From Archilochus colubris (Eukaryota; Chordata; Aves; Apodiformes; Trochilidae), in assembly GCA_023079485.1 (NCBI GenBank), contig CM041097.1, forward strand, positions 19,575,158 to 19,639,157: a stretch of 64,000 nt of DNA, read 5' to 3'. Positions within the stretch are counted from its first letter, which is position 1. Each line of letters starts with the position of its first letter. Shown one piece after another: positions 55,101 to 64,000 of this stretch. The notes beneath the pieces were generated by a model, which saw nothing but the letters and a program-made list of their open reading frames with translations, ran no database searches and had not been told where the DNA came from. The translations under genes and the position numbers were made by a program.

Positions 55101-56590
55101 AAAAAATCCCCTTGCTGGAGAAATCTCTCTCTTACCAAGCAGTTCAACCCTCCACGGGGCTGCCTGTATCTCCAGCAAAGCAGCTGAGACCAAGCCAGTT
55201 TCTGAATGTGCTTGTTAAGTGCTCATGATCAATACAAATCTATTTTCCAATTAAGTAGAAGGTACTGGGTAGATGTGCATTGCCTGCAGGCCAAAAGAGT
55301 TTTGAGTAAAACTGGATTCCTGAATATAAAGTTGTGTTGGTTTTGCTCTGTATTTAAATGAGCTTTACCAGCATGCAACTCCAGTCCTTTGGAACTCTGC
55401 AGATTAAATTTCCTTGCAGTAATGACCACTAGGAATTAGTGAAATGTTAATCTTCCCACCTGCTGCGTGTGATTATACACGACTCTAATCAACCTGATTA
55501 TGAAAGAAAGCAATTTGGGCTTTTACAGATTTTTGTTGTTGTTGTTGTCTTCTTCAGTTCTTACCAAGGAACTGTAGAATTCCTCCCCCTCTGTTTTAAG
55601 GCAAAAAATAATAATTAAATTAAAATGTGTAATGGGGAGCAATGGAAGCTGATAGTAGCTGCTTTACAACAGATGAGTAATTGATGCTCTAAGGATTTAT
55701 TTCAAAGCATACAAGTTGAATTAGAAACCTCACTTCATCTGGCTTTGCTTTGCTTGATTTTTAGCTAAACTGTTCTTAATGAGAATGCTAATAATTACAG
55801 GAGGCCTAAACTGTTTTAGGGACACAAGAGGATAAAAGGCAAAGTTGGATTTCATGTACAGCTGCAGCCCCAAACGTGGCAGCTCTGCATCATCAACCCT
55901 GAACCTCACTGGCTGTGAGAGGGGCAAGGGGCAAGGCTGTTTCTCCAGGTCAGCAGTCCTGGTGAGTCCAGGGGAGCACAGAAATCTCCAAATGCAAGGA
56001 ATGTCAAGCAAACCACTGAGCAGCAGAGCCTTCTGCTACTTTCTTCATCAATTGAAACCATGGTTTTCTTTTCAGTAGCCCCAGAACACCCGAACAGCTC
56101 AGTGACTGTCACACCCCTGGGCTCAAACATGGGAACACAGCAAAGGGTCCCTGGCTTGGCAATCATCCTGTCGACCCAGCTGATTTAGTGTCTGACTGCT
56201 AGTTATCTGCAGTCACCCTGGGCCTGAGGAGCACTATTCCACAGATGAGCTTAATAAACCCAGAGAAATATGATGCCAATTATGAAACCAGTGTTTCTCA
56301 GCACTTTGCATGCAAAGAGCAGGAGATAATCGGGGATCTCCATGGTGACAGTGTTCAGGTAGCTGGGTTACCTGAATGATAATTTCCATTCTTTCCTCTG
56401 ATCTTCCTGGGCTCCTCACTTTCCATCTTTATCTCTGAATGTGTTAGGTTTCTGATGGAGAGAAATTGATAAGTATTTCAATATTCCTTAGACAAAAAGC
56501 AAATCTTTTTTGTACATACTGCTCAGGGTGGCAGGGAGTCTGCCTTCTGCACACAGCCAACCAGGGAGGGGATGGCATCCTCAGAGGGAG
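46200..56590. other. Intergenic stretch, no gene; scattered candidate regulatory segments
   Basis: About 10 kb without a supported exon. By eye, 48050-48380 stands out because it keeps CpG sites (CGATCG, ACGACATCGTCACGGGATCG) in otherwise CpG-poor DNA and contains an octamer-like ATTTGCAT. 53500-54330 and 55430-55620 are rich in homeodomain-type TAAT/ATTA words. A GTT run occurs at about 55532-55547. Nothing else stands out. Confidence 0.35.
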
Positions 56591-56860
56591 GAAATCACAG
56601 AATAGTTTGGGCTGGAAGGGACCTCAAAGCCCATCCAACATCATGGGCAGGGACAGCTCCCACAGCCCAGGGTGCTCCAAGCCCCATCCAACCTTCACCA
56701 CTGCCAGGGATGGGGCAGCCACAGCTTCTGGGAGCAACCTGAGGGGCTCAGCACCCTCACAACAAAGAATTTCCTCCTCATGTCTAACCTGAATCTCCCT
56801 TCTCCCAGTTTAAAACCATTACCCCTTGCCCCATCACTACATGCTCCTTGAGGTGTGCAG
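56590..56860 (-). mobile_element. CR1 LINE 3' end, minus orientation
   Basis: Starts with the reversed CR1 tail (AATCACAGAATAGTTTGGGC, GGAAGGGACCTC). It continues with AGCCCCATCCAACCTTCACC and GGGGCAGCCACAGCTTCTGG, then AGTTTAAAACCATTACCCCT. It belongs to the same subfamily as the copies at 5.4 and 38 kb, but its 3' end differs more. It is 5'-truncated near 56860. Confidence 0.9.
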
Positions 56861-59800
56861 GGGACACAGTTTCAGTGCCCTCAGTGCCTGTCCCAGGGGT
56901 TGGTGCAGCTGGCAGGCAAACCCTGCCCCAGCTGGGTCCTCATCTCACTGCTGCAGCTGCAGCTGCATGGAGAGCAGAGAACAAAAAGCCAAGAGTGATT
57001 GCTGTGCAATCACCCAATTAACTTCTGCAGTTTTGTTTTTAATCTACTTCTGCTTACTGGAGAAATAAATACAATAGATCATTAGTGCTGCTGTTCCCAA
57101 CACCAGTGCAGTCAGCCTCTCCCCCTCTCTTTATGGTGCCTTCTTATCTAACACCTGGCAGGAGAGTTAAAAGGATTCTCTTCATCTCACTTCATATATT
57201 AGTGCTAAGTTTAGCTTCTGTAGGTAACAATTTCTGTTTAATCTTTAATAAAGAGGTATGTTTAGAGTCTCAGGGGCACACTCTCTGCTCATTTGAAACA
57301 AATGAGGATTATATAAAGGAGGAACATGAGCTACAAATAGGATTCATAAAATTAATTGGCTCTAAGCTGCAGCTGAGCAGAGCTGAGCCATCAAAAATGT
57401 CAAGTGGCCAATGACTGCCTGTTCCACTTGGACAGCCCTGAGGACTGGCTGGGCCAGGTCCCTGCCCAGTGGGAAACACTGTCCCAGCAGCTCTTCTGAA
57501 TCCTACCACAGCTCAGGGCTCCTACAGAACCACCTGTCCTGTCTGGCCACCCTGGTAGCATTGCCATGGTCCTGAAGGCTCTCCAAGAGCTCCAGGTTGT
57601 CTCCATGTTTCCATCCATGTGGTGCCACGGCTGCTGTGGACAAATCCTGAAGGATTTGCAATCTGCAAAGTCTGACCACGTCGCTTCTAATGAATGCCAA
57701 AAATCACAGCACATGCTTGAACAGCCCCAATGAAGTGCTAAAACCCCACTTGACTCCTGGGCTACAATTATCAGTCCAGCTGCCAGAATTCCTCTGCTCA
57801 GCCCTGTGGCTGCACGTGCTGGGCTCCCACTGCTTGAGCCTTTTGCAGGACTAGAAACAACAAGAATATTCTCTCTGTTGGTTAAATTAAACATTGTACT
57901 GCTAAATCCATCTGAGGACATTTCTGGGATTCCTTGCAGGAGCCTGTCTGCTGCCCCCCTCCCAGAATAGTCCATCCCTGAGCCCTGGAGGCCCCATGGC
58001 CTGTCCCCATTTAGTCAAAGTGCAGCTGGCAGGATCAGTTCCAGCTGCCATGCCTTAATGAGCAAATGTAAAACCTTTAGCTGAATCTCCCTAATTGCAT
58101 TTAAAGCACCCTATATATAAATAAATATTCTAAAATAGCTTCCACATGTTTTTTCATTCCAGAGCTCCCTTTAGCTCAATGTTTTCTCAGTAAGAGCTCT
58201 AAATTCTGCTGAGACTTGTGTCCCACCCAGCCCAACCTGAGTAAGGCTCCTGGTGTCTTTGGAATAGCCAAAAGTTTCACAAACTCACCCCAAGCAGCAC
58301 CATATAAGCAACAAAGAAGTAAAAGGCCTCAAGAAAATGCTGGGGGGTTTTTGCTGCTCTTGCAGCTCTCAGGGGGAGGCTGATGCTTCTCTTCTACTTA
58401 AATAACCCAACAAGAAAGCCCCTCATGTAACAAGGGCACTTCTCAAGACACAGTAACTGCCATGGTTCATACAGCTGCTCTCTGGTTCTGGATAAATCCC
58501 ACCTGCTTGGATGTCCCCAGGATCAAGGACCAACACAAGCAGAGGGTGCTTTGAAGAGCCTCTGGGCAAAGAAGTGATGAATTCCATTGCTGTGTGTCCT
58601 CAGGCACTTGCAGGACGCAACTGGATCCTGATGCTGCTCCTCAGGTTAACCTGTGCTTTAATTCCCTAGCAGCAACAAACAACTATTGTGTAAGAGCTGC
58701 CTGGGATGAGTCCTCCATCAGCTCAATCTCCTCTCCCAGCTATTTTTGAGGCTTCTCCCTCTATTCTGAAACATGATAAGGTACAAACACATTACTTTTG
58801 GCAGACATTGCAAAAAAACAAATGGAAGAATCTTGGGATGCTTTATATAACTCCATATCTGGGGAAAAAATGCTGCCTGCATGTGTGTGTCAGTGTAAAT
58901 ACCCATCACTTAACACTTCAGTTATAAAACTCTGAATTGTTTTCAGATCTTGCAAAACATCCAACCCTTTCCCTGCAGCACCAAAATCTTGTCACACAGC
59001 TCACCACCGGTGGCCATCACACAGAGCATTAGATTACTTTCTGAGCCTTAAGCCTGGGGAGAAATACATTTTTAAAAAAATTGGAAAGAAAGCATTTGGA
59101 GAATCTTTGAGGTATCACTGGAACATGACCATCCTTGAGGGACACTCAGAAATCATGGTGCAATTTAAGAAATGAGAAAGGGCTTTTTAACTCAGGCTAG
59201 AAAGATGACTCCTCACCCTCTCACAACTTTTTAGGTGACCTGTAGATGCAGGGGAAAATAGGAATAAATATTATGCATGTACAGTGGAAAGGCAAGTAAA
59301 TATTTTGGGAGAAACATAGTCATGTTCTGTTTAAACCAACTCAACAGATCAATCTCCTTACCTTAGGAAATACATCCCATATTCACCAACTGGCTAAAAG
59401 CAAGAGGATCTACAGCACAAACCTCCAGGATGGGAAGGAGTCCTGGGAGCAATCCACAGGAGGTGATGCACCCAGCTCCCTTCCCACCTCTCTGGGTGGG
59501 CTTGGGTGGGTTGTGCAGCTGTGTCCCACAGACACCTCTGATGCCCCCCAGGCACCAGCACAGCCTGGTGTTCCCACACAACATCCCCCCAGCTGGGAAA
59601 TTGTGTACAAACTATGAGAAACCAGCACGTGGCACACTAAAATACAGCAGGAGCATCCAGAAGTAGGTGACCCATTTTCCAGACGTAGTGCTGGAGCTTT
59701 TCATTTCTAACCTTTCCTCCTGTATGTCAAAGGGCTCACCCTGCTACTGCTTCCCTCCAGCAATGGGCTATTTCTGCAGCCCAGTGCAATGAAGCTGTGT

Positions 59801-61269
59801 TCAACTCTCCATCCTCCTCCCTCTGAAGCTAATGGGAAAATCCCTGAGCGTTTGGAGGAGCTCAGGATCCAGGCTCAGCAACCTTCTGCTACCTGGCTTT
59901 TTACTGAGCCTCTTCACACACAGAATCCTATTCAAACACATTTATGATTTTCAAACGTGTGTCTTCAGCTGGAACCTCAGAGACAAGTGCAGCAGGTTTA
60001 TCTGGTGATAACAAAAGCCTCGTGGCATTTCTTAGATAGAAAGAAACCCGAGTTTAGCAATTATTCATAACCTTACATACATTCTTGCAGACAGGCAAGC
60101 TGACTTGGCAGACTGCAGCTAATTGGGTTTACAGAAGAATGAAGCTTTGATTGAAGTGCTTTGCTTTTTTTTAAAAAAAATCTCATCCACTAACCCCCCC
60201 CCCCCCCCAACAACATTACTCTTGGCCACATAAAACAACCACCTCACATATTACCAAAGAAGAAATGTGGAATTTTTTTATTGCTTTTCCTAAGCAAAGA
60301 CCCACAAGTGAGTAGTTCCTCACTGATTGATCTGCTGCATTCTGATCCATAATTTAGCTGCTGCTGCATGGGGCTGACATTTCAGGATGCTTTTGAAGTT
60401 CACAAAACCCCTGAGGTCACCAGGGGGAGGGACTTTGCTTGGGAAGCCAAGGTGGGCACTGAACAAAAGGTGGGTGGGAAACAAATGCACAAACACATTG
60501 GTTACAAAAAACTGGAGAATTGAAGCTAATGTCACCTGGAGTTTACCAAGTAAATAATTCACATTCTACTGTGGTGATTTATGAAAATAAAAAAGACATA
60601 TTTAACAAGCCCAGGAGGCAGCAGGTGCTTCTGTTTTTACACATTAAGAGCAAAAATCAAAAGGCTTTTGCTTCACTAGGGTTTTTTTCTTGTTCCATGG
60701 TTACAGTTTAAAATAAAGGAGCTCCCAGGTGTTTTGTGGATAAATTATGCTCAGCAGTTTTACTACTCAAGGGAGGGTCCCACGAGTGTTCCCATCACTG
60801 CTTATACCTTGGGTTTCAATTTCCACACAGCCATGAGGAGAACCCTTCCAGGAGTTCCTGGGAATTAAGAGTTCTAAGGAAGGTTTTACAGAAATGACAC
60901 AACAACCTACATGTGTCAGAAAAAACATTTTTGCAACAGCCTGGTGTGGGACAGCACTCAACACAAACCTGTTGTTGACCATGTGCTCTTCAAAGGCTTT
61001 CCTAGATCCAAGTATAATTTTACAAAGGAATTTAGCTCACAGACCAAATCTTGTGAACAATTCTGGGTTACTTTGCAAGGAAAAGTCTCACATAGTGGCA
61101 TGGTGTCTGTGCTCTTGAAGAAAGTGGGAATGTGCTTATGACAAGATGAAAAGGAAGGTGGAGGCTTTGTGGGGAAGCAGGAGAAAGGACCCAGCACATC
61201 AGTAAGGGAAACAGGAAAGGCAAAATAAGACTGCAAGAGCAAAGGCTAAGCTAGTTACCCAGGCCAGTG
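56861..61269. other. Intergenic stretch, no gene seen
   Basis: No supported exon. It contains a run of 15 C at 60194-60208 beside T- and A-runs. A CAGCTGCAG repeat (CTGCTGCAGCTGCAGCTGCA) lies near 56949-56968. Open frames are short and unrecognised. Confidence 0.4.
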
Positions 61270-61400
61270 TTTCACCAGCCTCATTGGATAAAACTTCTTT
61301 CTTAAATCTCATCTAAATCTCCCCTCTTTTAGTTTAAAGCCATTGCTCATTATGAACTTGTGTTTATGAAACTGGGTCTCATCACCTTGTGGTACAAAGT
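61270..61400 (-). mobile_element. Diverged CR1 LINE fragment, minus orientation
   Basis: AAATCTCCCCTCTTTTAGTT followed by TAAAGCCATTGCTCATTATG, with AAAACTTCTTTCTTAAATCT just before, matches the internal part of CR1 3' ends as seen at 56.8 kb. It is clearly older than the other three copies. Its ends are uncertain. Confidence 0.65.
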
Positions 61401-64000
61401 GGTTCACAGACACTGAGAGCAATGGACACAAGCTGCCTGGCTTTGACTTGATGCTCAGGCACTGAGCTGGACATCACCTCATCCCCTCAGGGACAACCAC
61501 TTAACTGCAGCCATATTCAGGGAGTAAGCAGCAGCTTGTGTTAGTAAAAACAGGCTTAAAAAATCACAGAGAAGAAAATACTGAGGTAGAAACCCTGCTG
61601 ACCTGAGCGACCTCTAGAAGTGTGGGGAGGGACCTGTGCCGCCCGTCCTCCCTGTCATTCAGCTCTGCCTGTCCTATTGATTCAGAAGACAATCCAGGCT
61701 TCCAAGCTGATGCTCTCCCCAGCTGCCAGCCCCAGCAGTCCCCAGGCCTGGGCTGCTCTCTCACTGCCTGCTGTATGGCTCAGCTCAGGAAAACGCCTCA
61801 TTAAGAGAAGAAAATGAGATTTTTACCAAAGAGAACCTTAGGATTTTCCATGGAGACAATGCCAGCAGTAGTGTTAAATCACAAGAGGTGGTAAGTACAG
61901 GCAGAGAGGCAACTTTGAAGGTAAACTGCTGCCTCAGAGTGTCGGGAACTCTCAAAAGGTTCAGACTTCAAACTCCCACATTTCATGCCCCGCGCGTTTG
62001 CAGCCTGACAGGAGGATTCCCCCCGAGAGGCTGGGGAAGGAGCCTCCCAGCACTGCGCACGAGGCTCTGTCAGATCAAAACACCCAGCAGACAGTGATTG
62101 CAGATCAGAGGAGCTTACAGCTATTAAATCCAACAATTTGCCACGTTCCAGATGTAAACCAGGATAATTCACTCCACGTGTGTTAATAACCACCCCTGAG
62201 CCTGAGCCGTGGCACCGCCTGTGCCTGGCTGCTCCTTCAGGTTTGCTCTCTGGTGATGTGCAGAGCAGAGGAGCAAAGCTCCCCTCAGGAACCCCAGCCA
62301 AAAGAAGAGGCAGCAGCCTTGGGGGATGGTGGACATGATGGCCCATGGACCCAGGGCCAGTGCTGCTGGGACAGCCTCTGTCCTGCTGCTGCACAGGCAC
62401 TTGCACCCCACAGCCAGGATATCCATCCACATCCCATCCTTGGCTGCTGCTAGGAAACCATGGCCAAGGGCAGGAAAATGGGCTGCCTCATTTCTACTGA
62501 AATTGTCCTTTTCCAGAATCATTTGCTGGAGCTCCTACAGCTGGTGAATTCCCTGCCTGGATATATCCCAGCAAGGGTTTTTATCCTGCTGTGTATAACT
62601 CTGAGCCATCACCTTGACATGAGAAGGAAATTATCTTGTGAGATTATATAGTGAAAGGACAAGAGGTACAGACTGATGGTCTAACATGGTTTCTCCCTGG
62701 GGAGAGCCTTCCCACAGGTAGTTTTGTGAGCCAGCTTGGTGAATCCTACTGAACACTTAACAAACTCCATGGAAAGCCAGCAAGCAGAGTTCCCAGCAGC
62801 TGGGAGAACTCCCCCTCCTCCCTATCAATCTAAAGCAGCAGCAAACACAGCCCTGCAGAGTGGCTGCCATCACCCCATCTCAGCAGCAGCTCAAGGAGCT
62901 CATCACACATCATCCCAGGGGTGCTGGGCAGGAAACAACCAGAGCCTGAGGGACTGTGCTTTCCATGCACAGGGATGTGGGTTATCCCACAACATTCCCA
63001 CCTCCCCAGTACCTGCTAGGAGCCAGGGCTGAGCCCATGGGATGGCACCAGACCAGACCAGCTGTGCAGTCACCCCCAGAGGTTGATGTGGCAATTGGAA
63101 ATCATTTGCCCTGCCTGAGAAATAAAGAAATAAATTAATTTTCATGACAAAACATACAAAATGCCTGCGTTCTGCTGGGAGTCTAAATTTGGCCTGTTTG
63201 GTTAATTTGATCAGATGCCACGAGTGAGGGCATGATTTGAAACCACAAGTCATTCTTCTCTTTGGAAAAGTGGATAACTGAGTCTATTAATCTGACAATA
63301 CATTTAAACTGAGTTATTGTGACAAGGGGCTTCCATTATCCATTTCATCTAGTTGCAAACTGTCAGAATAAATCTCAGGGGGTTAGAGGAAAAAGCTGCC
63401 TTCCTTTGTTTGCTGTTTTTATATGCCACAACAGCTTAGATTTGCTTCATTTTAACTCATGATACTGCATAACTGTACAGGGAGAAGCTCTCAAAGAACC
63501 TAGTACAGAAAATGGCAACTTTATGGTCAAAGGTTTTTTTTAAAAAGGAGTTTGGACTGTAAGATTTGTCTTGACATTGACTTCAATGACCCTTTTTCCC
63601 TAAACAGTTCTGATGGCTCTCCTTTTGGAATCAAGTAACAAATATTCTGGGAAATTAAAAAGCACTTTCTAAAATTCTGGCTTTATCTTGCTTGTAAAGC
63701 AAGCTGACTGAAATAGTTAAAACTCTTACAACCACACATGAATCAACAGAAGGCATAAAAGAGTAAACAATGGTATCAATCCTTGAGATGTCAAACTGGA
63801 ATTCAGAAGGCTGGGATTCAATTTTCTAACTCTACCAACAACTTCCTGAATGCTGGGTGGGGGGAGTAACCCCAGCAGATGCTGATGCTTCCTTATTATC
63901 CATTATTTGTTTATTTTTGTAATTCAATTTGTTCTAGAAGAACAGTATTTATTAATGTAACTGGCCAATAAGTCCAAGGGTCAGAAAGGTGTTGCAGGGC
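61401..64000. other. Intergenic stretch, no gene seen
   Basis: No supported exon. The segment 61960-62190 retains CpG sites (CCCCGCGCG, CTGCGCACGAGG) and E-box-like CACGTG (near 62176), and might be a conserved regulatory element. The rest is ordinary AT-leaning sequence up to the window end. Confidence 0.35.

Overview
The window looks like vertebrate nuclear DNA, almost certainly from a bird. Three spliced genes can be read exon by exon with intact frames and splice sites. In order they are IL5RA (minus strand, 5' part only), TRNT1 (plus strand, complete) and CRBN (minus strand, complete). The same order and orientation is known from human 3p26. The avian assignment rests on CR1-type LINE 3' ends (about 5.27-5.62, 37.94-38.1, 56.59-56.86 and 61.27-61.4 kb), compact introns (TRNT1 coding region 4.6 kb, CRBN 13 kb) and two sharp CpG islands. 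The species cannot be told from the sequence.

Layout. 0-3.9 kb: seven coding exons of IL5RA, from the signal peptide to the WSxWS exon; the transmembrane and cytoplasmic exons lie beyond position 1. 3.9-5.1 kb: a short head-to-head interval between IL5RA and TRNT1, with a CpG island, a large imperfect hairpin and a 25-bp tandem repeat. 4.95-9.5 kb: TRNT1, seven coding exons, predicted 437 aa, followed by about 1.4 kb of likely 3' UTR. 11.9-15.7 kb: a block of simple and composite satellite-like repeats, first TA-rich and then a CA-rich minisatellite whose core is an inverted repeat. 15.7-20 kb: sparse sequence plus the probable CRBN 3' UTR. 20.0-33.0 kb: CRBN, eleven coding exons, predicted 444 aa. 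32.5-33.3 kb: the CRBN CpG island, with a 33-bp triplicate repeat just upstream of the start. 33.4-64 kb: no convincing protein-coding gene. It holds CR1 fragments, short simple repeats and several AT-rich or CpG-retaining stretches that could be conserved regulatory DNA; the next gene expected from human synteny is LRRN1.

The three genes are not a pathway. IL5RA is the alpha chain of the interleukin-5 receptor. TRNT1 adds CCA to tRNA 3' ends in nucleus/cytosol and mitochondria. CRBN is the substrate receptor of the CRL4 ubiquitin ligase. IL5RA and TRNT1 diverge and may share a promoter; TRNT1 and CRBN converge across the repeat block.

I found no new protein system. The best leads are an isoleucine at the CRBN position that decides response to thalidomide-type drugs, a weak CRBN splice donor backed by G-run and U-rich intron sequence, the hairpin in the IL5RA/TRNT1 promoter, the start codon of TRNT1 lying directly on a splice acceptor, and the hairpin-core minisatellite at 13.7-15.7 kb. 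No database search or alignment was run; homology calls rest on remembered family sequences and on matching exon phases.
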